From Actinocorallia sp. API 0066 (GTDB taxonomy: Bacteria; Actinomycetota; Actinomycetes; Streptosporangiales; Streptosporangiaceae): a stretch of DNA of 64,000 bases. The stretch spans positions 558,001 to 622,000 of the forward strand of contig NZ_JAJLQY010000001.1 of NCBI RefSeq assembly GCF_020991275.1, in the 5' to 3' direction. Below, one piece after another: positions 55,830 through 63,731 of this stretch. The stretch's first letter is position 1. Each line of letters begins with the position of its first letter. A program made the translations under genes and the position numbers. A model generated the notes under the pieces. The model was not told the origin of the DNA. It saw only the letters and a program-made list of their open reading frames with translations, and did not search any database.

Positions 55830-57454
55830 ACACAGTGAAGGGAAGGCTGTTGTTGGGGGCCGGGTTGGGCGCGTTGGCGTTGATCTGTGGGGTCGGGCTG
55901 ATGGCGACGTCCGGGTGGTTGATCTCGCGGGCGAGTCAGCAGCCGCCCGTGCTGTATCTGATGGTGGCGATCACCGCGGTGCGGACGTTCGGGCTGGGGC
56001 GCGGTGTGTTCCGGTACGCGGAGCGGCTGGCGTCGCACGACGCGGCGTTGCGGCTGCTGACGCAGACTCGGGTCGCCGTCTTCGCCCGGCTCGCCGAACT
56101 CGCGCCGGGACGGCTCGGCGCGTCCCGCACGCTCGGGCTTGTCGTCTCCGGTGTGGACGGGGTCGCCGACCGGTGGTTGCGCGGACGGCTCCCGATGATC
56201 TCGGCCGGGGCCGCCGCCCTCGCCGCCGTCGTGTTGCAGACCTGGCTGCTGCCGTCCGCCGGGCTCGTGCTGCTGGCCGGGCTGCTGCTCGGGGGAGTGG
56301 CCGCCCCGCTCGTCGCCGGGGCCGCCGCGCGCCGGGCCGCCGAGCGGGAGGCGCGCGGCCGTGACCGCATGGTCGAGGTCACCACCCGCACCCTGCACGG
56401 CCTGCCTGAACTCGTCGCCTACGGCGCCGTCCCGAGCCGCCTGGACGAACTCGCCCGGGCCGACGCGGAGCTGAACCGGGCAAGCGCCCGTTCCGCCTGG
56501 TCCCTGGGCGCCGCCGACGCCCTCACCGTGCTCTCCTGCGGCGCCGCCGTCTTCGCCTCCCTCGCTTTGGCCGTCCCGGCCGCCCGCGCCGGAACCCTGG
56601 ACCCCCTGCTCGTCGCCGTCCTCACCCTCACCCCGCTCGCCGCCTTCGAGGCCGTCGCCGCCCTCTCCGCCGCCGCCCAACAACTCCTCCGCTCCCGCGC
56701 CGACGACGCCCTCCTCCGCCGCGTCCTGGCCGCCACCCCACCCGTCCAAGACCCCGCCCAGCCCGCCACCCCGCCCACGACCGAGCGGTTCATTCCGGCG
56801 GTGTCGGTGCGGGGGCTGCGGGTGCGGTGGCCCGGCGCGGCGCGGGACGCGCTCGACGGGTTCGATCTTGAGCTGCCGCCCGGCCGCAAGGTCGCGGTGT
56901 TCGGGGCGAGCGGCGCCGGGAAATCGACGCTCGCGGCGGCGCTGCTCCGGTTCGTCGAGTACGAGGGGTCGATCACCGTCGGCGGCGTTGAGCTCGCGGA
57001 GCTGCGCGGCGACGACGCGCGCCGGATCGTCGGGCTGTGCGCGCAGGACGCGCACGTCTTCGACACCACGGTCGCCGAGAACGTCAGGCTCGCGAAGCCC
57101 GGCGCGTCCGACGCGGAGGTCGCCGCCGTGCTGCGCCGCGCGGGCCTCACGCTGCCCCTGGACCGCAGGGTAGGCGAGCACGGCGCGGCCGTCTCGGGCG
57201 GCGAGCGGCAGCGGATCGCGCTCGCCCGCGCGCTGCTCGCCGACTTCCCCGTGCTCATCCTGGACGAACCGGACGCCCACCTGGACGAGGACACCGCCGA
57301 CCGTGTCCTCACCGACCTGCTGCGCGCGGCGGGCGACCGCACGGTCCTGCTCATCACCCACCGGCCCGGCGTGCCCGGCGCCGATTCCGTGCTGCGGCAC
57401 GTGGACGAGGTCGTCACCGTGCTCGCCCCGGATTCTGTCGGCGCCGCCGCGTAG
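55826..57454 (+). CDS. cydC: Thiol reductant/haem ABC exporter subunit CydC
   Basis: 542-residue partner of CydD with six transmembrane helices and an ATPase domain: Walker A GASGAGKSTLAAALL, Q-loop GLCAQDAHVFDTTVAENV, signature VSGGERQRIALARALL and Walker B PVLILDEPDAHLD (Asp-Ala in the D-loop region). The helix-1 segment GLMATSGWLISRAS is typical of CydC. AAAGGAGG (55811-55818) precedes ATG 55826. Synonymous codon choice changes in blocks along the gene (G-rich, then C-rich near 56500-56770, then G-rich). Its 3' end contains the promoter of the SRAP gene. Confidence 0.94.
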   Translation: MNTVKGRLLLGAGLGALALICGVGLMATSGWLISRASQQPPVLYLMVAITAVRTFGLGRGVFRYAERLASHDAALRLLTQTRVAVFARLAELAPGRLGASRTLGLVVSGVDGVADRWLRGRLPMISAGAAALAAVVLQTWLLPSAGLVLLAGLLLGGVAAPLVAGAAARRAAEREARGRDRMVEVTTRTLHGLPELVAYGAVPSRLDELARADAELNRASARSAWSLGAADALTVLSCGAAVFASLALAVPAARAGTLDPLLVAVLTLTPLAAFEAVAALSAAAQQLLRSRADDALLRRVLAATPPVQDPAQPATPPTTERFIPAVSVRGLRVRWPGAARDALDGFDLELPPGRKVAVFGASGAGKSTLAAALLRFVEYEGSITVGGVELAELRGDDARRIVGLCAQDAHVFDTTVAENVRLAKPGASDAEVAAVLRRAGLTLPLDRRVGEHGAAVSGGERQRIALARALLADFPVLILDEPDAHLDEDTADRVLTDLLRAAGDRTVLLITHRPGVPGADSVLRHVDEVVTVLAPDSVGAAA

Positions 57455-57457
57455 GGT
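57435..57457 (+). promoter_or_regulatory. RecA_NDp/PafBC-type promoter of the SRAP gene
   Basis: CTGTCGGCG, 8 bp, TAGGGT, then 7 bp to ATG 57465. Differs from TTGTCRGTG-N8-TAnnnT at two bases of the 9-mer. It lies inside the 3' end of cydC, and there is no ribosome-binding site before the ATG. Confidence 0.65.
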
Positions 57458-57464
57458 GGCCCGC

Positions 57465-58229
57465 ATGTGCGGGCGATACGCGACGGCGCGGGCGCGCCAG
57501 GAGCTCCTCGACGAGTTCCGGATCGAGCTTGACGAGACGGTGGCGGCGGACGGGGCCGATCTCCTCCAGCCGGATTACAACGCCGCCCCCACCAAGGACG
57601 TGCCCGCCGTCCTGGTCCGTCCACCGCACGGCGCCGACACCCCGGAGGAGGCCGTGCGCACCCTTCGTATGGTCCGCTGGGGCCTCGTCCCGTCCTGGGC
57701 CAAGGATCTCTCCATCGGCAACCGCATGATCAACGCCCGCGCCGAGACCCTCGCGGAGAAACCGGCCTTCCGCCGCGCCTTCGCCCGCCGCCGCTGCCTG
57801 CTCCCGGCCGACGGCTACTACGAGTGGTACAAGGGCGAGGACGGCAAGAAGCAGCCTTTCTTCATCCACCCGAAGAACGGCGAGCTACTCCCGATGGCTG
57901 GTTTGTACGAACTGTGGAAGTCCCCGGAAGACGCCTGGGTGTGGACGTGCACCGTCATCACCGCCCAGGCCGCCGACGAACTCGGCCACATCCACGACCG
58001 CATGCCGATGACCGTCACCGACCCCGACACCTGGCTGGACCCGTCCCTCACCGACACCTCCGCCGCCGCCTCCCTCCTGGTCCCCGCCGCCGCCAGGGGC
58101 CTGGAGGCGTACCCCGTCACCAAGGCCGTGGGCAACGTCCGCAACAACGGCCCCCACCTGGTCGCCCCCCTCCCGGCCGACCCGCCCGCCCCCTCCGACA
58201 CCCCCGACGAGGAGGGCACCCTGTTCTGA
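57465..58229 (+). CDS. SRAP-domain protein (YedK/HMCES-like)
   Basis: 254-residue SOS response-associated peptidase-fold protein. Cys2 after the initiator Met (MCGRYATA), YNAAPTKDVPAV with the key Asn, the RMVRWGLVPSWAKD segment, NARAETLAEKPAFR, LLPADGYYEW with catalytic Glu and HDRMPMTV with the His are all present. These proteins crosslink covalently to abasic sites in single-stranded DNA through Cys2 and protect forks. It is transcribed from its own damage-type leaderless promoter inside cydC. Confidence 0.95.
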   Translation: MCGRYATARARQELLDEFRIELDETVAADGADLLQPDYNAAPTKDVPAVLVRPPHGADTPEEAVRTLRMVRWGLVPSWAKDLSIGNRMINARAETLAEKPAFRRAFARRRCLLPADGYYEWYKGEDGKKQPFFIHPKNGELLPMAGLYELWKSPEDAWVWTCTVITAQAADELGHIHDRMPMTVTDPDTWLDPSLTDTSAAASLLVPAAARGLEAYPVTKAVGNVRNNGPHLVAPLPADPPAPSDTPDEEGTLF

Positions 58230-58315
58230 ACCGTCGGACTCTCACGACCTCTCCGCCGGGCGCAGTGAGGCGCGTGGGCCGCCTGCCGCTGGAGGCCCAG
58301 TCGGGGATAGAGAGC

Positions 58316-58343
58316 GGGGCGCCCACGGGGAAGCGGGCGCCCC
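58316..58343. terminator. Hairpin between convergent genes
   Basis: GGGGCGCCC (58316-58324) pairs with GGGCGCCCC (58335-58343). It separates the SRAP gene and the convergent DUF6907 gene. Confidence 0.65.
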
Positions 58344-58362
58344 TCGGTTCCGTCTCCGTCGG

Positions 58363-58683
58363 TCATCGGGGCCGGGCGGCGGCGTGGCCGGTGAGCGCGA
58401 GGAACTCCTCAAGCATGTCCCGGAGCGTGACGACCTGGTCCGGCGTGATGACGAAGGGCTCGCCCGTGGGCACCAGCCATCCGGGCGTCTTGGTCGTGAA
58501 CCTGAGCAGGTCCCGTCCGTCGTAGTCGGCGTCCAGCGACATGAGCAGCGGCGTGCCCCGGACCCCGGTCACGTTGAGGTCGGCGCAGGGCCCGAAGTGC
58601 GGCTCGTCCGCTCCATGCGGGTCCGCGCACCACACCGGGCAGCCCGGCTGCGGCCCGGACGACGCGATGGCTGAGGTAGACAA
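58363..58683 (-). CDS. DUF6907-like small protein
   Basis: 106-residue protein with the CPVWCADPHG motif near the N terminus (CPxWC type), then a beta-rich middle and LRDMLEEFLALTGHAAARP. It resembles the actinobacterial DUF6907 family of unknown function, often found beside DUF5753/DUF397 regulators. TTG start at 58683 with AAAGGA 8 bp upstream. Divergent from the HTH gene across a 189-bp, relatively AT-rich region (58684-58872) that must hold both promoters. Confidence 0.7.
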   Translation of the reverse strand: MSTSAIASSGPQPGCPVWCADPHGADEPHFGPCADLNVTGVRGTPLLMSLDADYDGRDLLRFTTKTPGWLVPTGEPFVITPDQVVTLRDMLEEFLALTGHAAARPR

Positions 58684-58872
58684 GGCTTATGTCCTTTCTA
58701 GAGCGATAAGCGGGGTTTGTTCCGCGCGAGATCCGGCGCCGTTCCGTTTCCGTCAGAAATTCTCGCCGGATTCCCGTTATCAGGATCGCGAAGAGCGGCT
58801 ATTTTGACGAGGGCGCCCGCGCACCCCGAAAGCCCCCCGACAGGCCCCCTGAAGCCCCCAAGAGGACCCCAG

Positions 58873-59712
58873 ATGGCTTATGGCGACACCACAAGAGACC
58901 CCCTCCTCCGCACGTTCGGCCGGGTCCTCCGTCTCCACCGGGAAGCCGCAGGCCTGACCCGCCCCCAACTAGCCGCCGCCCTGGGCTGCGGCTACCAGTG
59001 GATAGAAAAACTGGAAACAGCCCAACGAGCCCCCTCCGAACCAACCGCCATCGACTTCGACACCTACTTCGAAACCCCAGGCACCTTCCACGCCATGTGG
59101 CTAGAGATCCGCCGCACCGGCCGCTACGCCGAACTCCCCCCAGGCTTCACCGGGTTCCTCGATATCGAAACCAAGGCGTCGGCCATGTGGATCTTCGAAC
59201 TCGCGGTCGTGACCGGCCTGTTCCAGACCCGCCGCTATGCCTATGAAGTACTAAAAAACGGCAGAAAACCGGCGATCGTCGAACGGCTCGTGGACAAGCG
59301 GATAAAACGTGCTGAGATCCTTGAACGGGAAGACCCTCCCGAGATCACGCTCGTCATAGAGGAACGCGCCCTCCACCTGGAGATGGACCCGGCGATCCAG
59401 AAAGAGCAGATCGAGCACCTGATCGAGCTGGCCGAACGCTACAACATCACTGTGCAGATCGTCCCGTCCAACGTCGGGTCGTACCCCGGCATCCTCGGAG
59501 CGTTCACCATATTGGAGTACGTGGAGGAACCGGGAGGCGGCACCGCCCAGGCCGTCTACGTGGAGGGCCACGCGGAAGGCCAGCTGACCGACGTTCCGGA
59601 CGTGGTGAAGGCCCATACAATGGGTTTCGGCCAGATCAGGGCGGCTGCCCTCTCAGCTGGCGAGTCCCTGAAGCTGCTGCACACCCTGAGGGAGAACTAT
59701 GCACACCCCTGA
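58873..59712 (+). CDS. XRE-type HTH regulator with DUF5753 (Scr1/WhiJ-like)
   Basis: 279-residue regulator. Residues ~10-60 form a Cro/CI helix-turn-helix (FGRVLRLHREAAGLTRPQLA, GCGYQWIEKLE). The rest is a DUF5753 domain with LAVVTGLFQTRRYAYEVL, ITLVIEERALHLEM, ITVQIVPSNVGSYPGILGAF. Such proteins pair with small DUF397 proteins in a toxin-antitoxin-like or WhiJ-type developmental switch. AGAGGA precedes ATG 58873. It overlaps the DUF397 gene by 14 bp. Codon use is markedly C-rich at the 5' end. Confidence 0.9.
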   Translation: MAYGDTTRDPLLRTFGRVLRLHREAAGLTRPQLAAALGCGYQWIEKLETAQRAPSEPTAIDFDTYFETPGTFHAMWLEIRRTGRYAELPPGFTGFLDIETKASAMWIFELAVVTGLFQTRRYAYEVLKNGRKPAIVERLVDKRIKRAEILEREDPPEITLVIEERALHLEMDPAIQKEQIEHLIELAERYNITVQIVPSNVGSYPGILGAFTILEYVEEPGGGTAQAVYVEGHAEGQLTDVPDVVKAHTMGFGQIRAAALSAGESLKLLHTLRENYAHP

Positions 59713-59884
59713 CATATCGGCCGCGAAGTGGCGAAAGAGCAGCTACAGCGGACCCAACGGCGGCCAGTGCGTGGAACTAGCAGACCTGCCCCACGTGATC
59801 GCCGTCCGAGATTCCAAGAACCGTGACCACCCCGCCCTAACCTTCAACCGCACCACCTTCACCACCCTCCTCCGCGCCCTGTAG
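59699..59884 (+). CDS. DUF397 protein, first copy
   Basis: 61-residue protein with the family core WRKSSYSGPNGGQCVELAD, then AVRDSKNRDHPALTFNRTTF. DUF397 proteins are small partners of DUF5753 regulators. It overlaps the HTH gene by 14 bp, so the two are translationally coupled. Confidence 0.92.
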   Translation: MHTPDISAAKWRKSSYSGPNGGQCVELADLPHVIAVRDSKNRDHPALTFNRTTFTTLLRAL

Positions 59885-59950
59885 CCCACCCAACCCCCGG
59901 CCGCCCAACCGCCCCGGGGGCCTCGAACCCGCCACACCCGAGGGAGACCC

Positions 59951-60136
59951 ATGGACACCCCCGACATGACACCCACAAAGTGGCGCAAGAGCAGCTACAG
60001 CGGAGACACGGGCGGCCAGTGCGTGGAACTAGCAGCCCAGTCCCGCGTAGTCGCCGTCCGTGACTCCAAGAACCAAGACCAGCCCGCCCTGGTCTTCCCC
60101 CGAGCCGCCTTCGGCGCCCTCCTCCACACCCTGTAG
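59951..60136 (+). CDS. DUF397 protein, second copy
   Basis: 61-residue paralogue of the preceding gene (WRKSSYSGDTGGQCVELAA, AVRDSKNQDQPALVF). GAGGGAG lies just before ATG 59951. The tandem copies are about 70% alike by eye and probably arose by duplication. Confidence 0.92.
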   Translation: MDTPDMTPTKWRKSSYSGDTGGQCVELAAQSRVVAVRDSKNQDQPALVFPRAAFGALLHTL

Positions 60137-60158
60137 CCCACCCGGGCCCGTCACCCAA

Positions 60159-60183
60159 CCCCGTGCCCACAACCGGCACGGGG
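60159..60183 (+). terminator. Hairpin after the DUF397 pair
   Basis: CCCCGTGCC (60159-60167) pairs with GGCACGGGG (60175-60183), followed by TCTG. Confidence 0.7.
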
Positions 60184-60200
60184 TCTGTCGTAGGGGGCGC

Positions 60201-60585
60201 ATGTTGGAAGAGACGCTTGATCTCCGTGAGCGGGTGCCGGACGACGTCGTCGCGCACGTGGAACGTGCCCTGGACCTCACCTTGGATCTGCGTACCGTGG
60301 CGTTCGGGAACGGCGGCACGACGGTGGGTTGTGCGTCGAGCGCGCGGACATGGGTGCGGATGCAGTGGCGGCGGCGGTGGCGTCTGCACGAGCAGTCCTG
60401 GACGGGGGCCGAGGCCGCGTCGGTCCTGCGCGGGGTGGCGCGGCCGGAGCTGCTGCGGTCCGCGCGTTGGGTGGACGGCGCGCGGGAGGTCGTCTGGCGC
60501 GCGGAGGAGCTGACCTTGGTGCGGTCCAAGGCGGTCGCGTCCTCGGGCAGCGTGCGGACGTCTCCCGACCTGCCGGACGCCCAAC
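60201..60585 (+). pseudogene. 5' fragment of an unknown plus-strand gene
   Basis: From ATG 60201 the frame reads as normal protein (MLEETLDLRERVPDDVVAHV, then VAFGNGGTTVGCASSARTWV, EAASVLRGVARPELLRSARW, LVRSKAVASSGSVRTSPDLPDA) with good coding composition up to about 60585. Past that point the same frame is merely antisense to the HTH gene on the other strand and runs to 61574 without a protein-like character. I read this as a gene cut short by a rearrangement. The family is not identified; the pattern is vaguely like actinobacterial phosphotransferase-type proteins. Confidence 0.5.
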
Positions 60586-61595
60586 TCCAGCATGTTCATG
60601 TGCGCATCTCCTTCGCGCGGTCCTGGACCATCGCCCAGCCGCCGTACGTTGAGGATCAGGTCAGTGGGCATGACTTGATCCTGCGGCGTCGCGTTCCCCG
60701 GGGTAAAGGTAAGTGCAGAGAAATGCAGCAGGTGGTCAAGGTCGGACAGCGCCGTGAGGATGAGGGCGCGGGCCTGGGCTCCGTACACGGCCATCTCGGC
60801 GAGTGCCGTGAACGCCCGCGCGTAGACGTCGATCTCGCCCGGTTGGGTGATGGTCACCTCGGCGGTCAGCAGTTCGGTGATGACCCGGTCGGAGTCGTAG
60901 ATCCAGAACCCGTTGAGTTGCCACATTCCCGACCGCTCCGCGCTCGCCGGGATGATCCCGAGGGACACGTTCGGCCAGGTCATCGCGGTCAGGAGGCGGC
61001 CGAGCTGCCCGGCCATGATCGCCGCGTCGCCATGCCGGGTCCGCAGCGCCTGTTCCTCAAGGACGATCGCGAAGGTCCGGCCGCCCTCGCGCATGAGGTT
61101 CTGACGGCTCAGCCGCGCCCGCACGGCGTCTTCCAGATCGTCGGGGATGCGGTTGAAAGTGATGATGGTGCGCATGAGGGCGGCGATGTAGCCGCCCGTC
61201 TGGAGCGCTCCCGGGACAACGGCGGGCTCGTAGATCCGGAATCGGGTGGTCCGCTCCCACAGCGGGACGTAAGACTCCTGGGCCTGCTTCAGGCCGTGGC
61301 GTTGGCGGCGCCGCCATTCCATGTAGGCGGAGTTCACCGCCCGCGCCGAGGCGATCAGATCGTTGACCTGCTCGTCCGCACCGCACAGCCGACACCACAC
61401 CCGGATGTCGTCAGCGGAAGGGGAGGTGACCAGGTGCTCCAGTTTGGACACCTTGGTCGGGTGCCAACCGGCGGCCTCGGCCAGTTCCTTGCTGGTCAGC
61501 TCAGCGGTCTCGCGGATCTCCCGGAGCCGGTCGGCGAGAGCCTGGCGGGCCACTTGGACGTTGGAGAAAGGTGACGGGCGGGACGACGACGGCAT
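60586..61595 (-). pseudogene. XRE-type HTH regulator with DUF5753, lacking its own stop
   Basis: From ATG 61595, residues ~17-70 are an XRE helix-turn-helix (LREIRETAELTSKELAEAAG) and ~100-290 a DUF5753 domain (YEPAVVPGALQTGGYIAALM, VLEEQALRTRHGD, VSLGIIPASAERSGMWQLNG, VTITQPGEIDVYARAF). A normal homologue would stop near ALILTAL. Here the frame stays open through an intergenic-looking stretch, past GAAGGAGAT and a second ATG (MNMLELG, apparently the start of a lost DUF397 gene), and then runs antisense to the plus-strand fragment as far as 59859. The regulator domain itself may still be made, but as a fusion with about 280 nonsense residues. Confidence 0.6.
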
Positions 61596-61613
61596 TGTCG
61601 AGAAAGTCCTGGA

Positions 61614-62143
61614 TCAGGCGATGGCGAACGCGGCGTGGTCGACGGCCCTCTCCCAGACGGCCTCGAACGAGACGGCGGCGGATCTGACGACGCCGGGGTC
61701 GTCGGTGAGCTGCTTGGCGATCGGTGTCCCGGCGCCGTCGAACAGGTTGAACAGCACCCGCTGTCCGTCGACCAGCCAGAAGTCGTTACCGGGAAGCAGC
61801 AGATCCGAGGCGTGTGCCCTGTCCAGCCACCGCACGGACTCCCCGGCCTCCACGTTCTGCCAGGAGCAGGCGTGCTCGAAGGCGATGTAGTCGGTGACCG
61901 GTACCGACACCACCCGAGCCCGTCGCATCCGCACCCCCGTGCGACCGTCGCGGCCGTCAGGTCCCACCAGGAATGGGCTTCACGCGGCACCTCCGTGCGA
62001 TGCTCCCGCCACCACCGGTACCGCTCGTCCTCGGTGTCCAGGGCATAGGAGTCACGCGACTCCAGGTGTTCGAGGCTGACCTGCGCCGAACCGAACAGCT
62101 CAGCCCAGCCGTCAGCTCCCAGCAGCGCCGGAAGCGCCGTCAT
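61614..62143 (-). pseudogene. DUF6879 protein gene with a frameshift
   Basis: The N-terminal half is read from ATG 62143 (MTALPALLGADGWAELFGSA, DTEDERYRWWREHRTEVP, AHSWWDLTAATVARG). The C-terminal half continues only in another frame (VRMRRARVVSVPVTDYIAFE, LLLPGNDFWLVDGQRVLFN, FEAVWERAVDHAAFAIA) to 61614. The switch is at a run of five C (61934-61938); one extra base would restore a single ORF of typical DUF6879 length. It is either a true mutation, a slippage site or a sequencing error. The gene precedes the HTH/DUF5753 gene by 18 bp, so the two form one operon. Confidence 0.8.
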
Positions 62144-62309
62144 CTCCTTCACCCAACTCCTCCAACCTCTCCAGCGCCCGGCGCAGAAACGGGGCCATCC
62201 GGTCGAGCGGGATACGCACCACCGTCTCGTCATTTCGGATTCCGCCGAACGTGCGGCATTCGCCGACCGTGGCCTCATCGGCCGTCCAACCCAGCACCAC
62301 GGCTTCCAA
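62112..62309 (-). CDS. Small protein upstream of the DUF6879 gene
   Basis: 65 residues from TTG 62309, with VGECRTFGGIRNDETVVRIP and a helical RMAPFLRRALERLEELGEG. The protein-like reading continues upstream of the TTG without a usable start codon (SPTIWIDPDALEAVVLGW), so the true N terminus may have been lost. It overlaps the DUF6879 start by 32 bp, consistent with an operon. Unknown function. Confidence 0.5.
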   Translation of the reverse strand: MEAVVLGWTADEATVGECRTFGGIRNDETVVRIPLDRMAPFLRRALERLEELGEGDDGASGAAGS

Positions 62310-62411
62310 GGCGTCAGGGTCGATCCAGATCGTGGGTGACTCGCCCTGGTCTGGCCGCTGTCTCCTCCCGACAAACCCCGATGACCAGGAACGGCCGTCG
62401 AGCGGGTGGGG

Positions 62412-62585
62412 TCAGCGGAGGATTCGGCGGTCTAGGACTCGGGCCAGGGATTCGACTACGGCGGGGTCGTACTGGTATTCGGAGTCGGCGCGGAGGCGGT
62501 CGAGGACGGCGGCGCCCAGGTCGGCGATGCGGCGTTGGTCCTCCGGAGAGGAGAGCACGGTGGCGCCGCCGGGGGCGATGGCCAA
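62412..62585 (-). CDS. Possible 57-residue helical protein
   Basis: From TTG 62585 the frame reads LSSPEDQRRIADLGAAVLDR and ends VVESLARVLDRRILR, a convincing amphipathic-helix protein. The ribosome-binding site is unclear, and GTG 62558-62556 (start of VLSSPEDQRR) is an alternative start. It is divergent from the 224-residue gene with 15 bp between. Unknown function. Confidence 0.4.
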   Translation of the reverse strand: MAIAPGGATVLSSPEDQRRIADLGAAVLDRLRADSEYQYDPAVVESLARVLDRRILR

Positions 62586-62600
62586 TGAGAGGGTGGGGGC

Positions 62601-63275
62601 ATGGACCTCGGCTCGCGGCTCAGGCCGCTCACGGACATGTCGCCCGGTGGCTGGATTGTTGAGCGGACCGGGGCGTTCGGCTCGGGCGTGGGTGCGCTGG
62701 TGCCTGCCGGTTTCGAGGCTTACGCACGGATTCTGCATCCGGCATGGGGGGCGGGGGACGTGCCGGTCCGCTGGGCGGAGGTGGCGCGCTGGTCGGGGGG
62801 CGTGCTGCACGCGAGGGCGCAGTTCGCGGCCTTGGCCCGGAGCGCTGATGGCCGGGACCGGCCATGGCAGGAGGCTCCGTGGGTGGGGGAGTTGCCGCTG
62901 CCGGATCGGGAGGCGCTGTACGGAGTGCTGAGGCGGCACACCGGCTCTGAGCGAGGCCTGATCGCGTTCTGGGACGGCCACGGCGCGCTGGGGGAGATAT
63001 CGGAGATGCCCCGGCTGCGGCTGCCGCATCGAGACTACCTCCTGTACGAAGGCGAGCTTGAAGCGGCGGTGGCCGGAGTGGAGGGGCTGGCCCCCGACCT
63101 CTGGTGGCCTGCGGACCGTTCCTGGTATGTGGCAGCCGATATCGATCTCGACTCCACTTACCTGGGGGGCACGGCCGCGTTGGTCGCTGAGCTGGTCGGG
63201 GACCCCAAGTTGGAGGTGCTCCAGGTGTCGTTCGATGATCCGATCACCAGGGACGGCGACCAGATCAACCGCTGA
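62601..63275 (+). CDS. Hypothetical 224-residue protein
   Basis: Soluble protein of unknown function. Conserved-looking parts are HPAWGAGDVPVRWAEVARWS, the Trp/Gly-rich GLIAFWDGHGAL, LPHRDYLLYEGELEAA, LWWPADRSWYVAADIDLDST and a C-terminal DDPITRDGDQINR. The Trp-rich, acidic pattern is like several actinobacterial proteins of unassigned function found in accessory regions. ATG 62601 lies after GAGAGGGTGGGGGC. Confidence 0.75.
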   Translation: MDLGSRLRPLTDMSPGGWIVERTGAFGSGVGALVPAGFEAYARILHPAWGAGDVPVRWAEVARWSGGVLHARAQFAALARSADGRDRPWQEAPWVGELPLPDREALYGVLRRHTGSERGLIAFWDGHGALGEISEMPRLRLPHRDYLLYEGELEAAVAGVEGLAPDLWWPADRSWYVAADIDLDSTYLGGTAALVAELVGDPKLEVLQVSFDDPITRDGDQINR

Positions 63276-63278
63276 CGG

Positions 63279-63731
63279 TCACTTGCAGGTGATCTTGCGC
63301 TTCTTGCTGACGCGGTTCGCGGTGCCGACCCGAGGGGTGTAGCCGGGAGGTGCGGTGATCCGAACGTCGGCGACGCCATAGTAGGTGCCCTTCTTGCAGC
63401 CCACGGAGGCGTTGCCCTTCAGGAACTTGGTGTTGTGCTTGGTGAAGGTCTTGGACTTGACGCGCTTGCCGTTGCGGTAGAGGCGCACGACCAGCGTGAT
63501 CGTGACGACGCCGTGGTCGCAGCTCACCGGGGAGATGACATTGATGTTCTTGGGCTGGTGGTGCGAGTTGTGCGGGTCGGAGATGTTCAGCTTGCACTTG
63601 ATGACCGTGGCCGCTTTGGCGCTCACGGCGCGGGTGGCACCGGTCGTGTCGGCTTGGGCCGAGGCGGTGCCAGCCGTCAGCATCGTCGCGGAGACGGCGG
63701 TGGCGAGCAGCATTCCCAGAGTCCGTCGCAA
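63279..63731 (-). CDS. Secreted hypothetical protein
   Basis: 150-residue protein with a clear Sec signal peptide (MRRTLGMLLATAVSATMLTA, cleavage after ASA). The mature part is basic and beta-rich, with three cysteines (VIKCKLNIS, PVSCDHGVV, VGCKKGTYYG) and a fourth at the C terminus (KITCK), so two disulfides are possible. TTG 63731 is preferred: GGAGGA lies 6 bp upstream and it gives an ideal signal peptide. Function unknown. The remaining 63732-64000 contains no gene I can support. Confidence 0.75.
   Translation of the reverse strand: MRRTLGMLLATAVSATMLTAGTASAQADTTGATRAVSAKAATVIKCKLNISDPHNSHHQPKNINVISPVSCDHGVVTITLVVRLYRNGKRVKSKTFTKHNTKFLKGNASVGCKKGTYYGVADVRITAPPGYTPRVGTANRVSKKRKITCK

Noticed and set aside
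60586-61574. Plus-strand continuation of the 60201 ORF as a real 457-residue protein
   Set aside because: Beyond 60585 it is antisense to a recognisable DUF5753/HTH protein and loses protein-like character.
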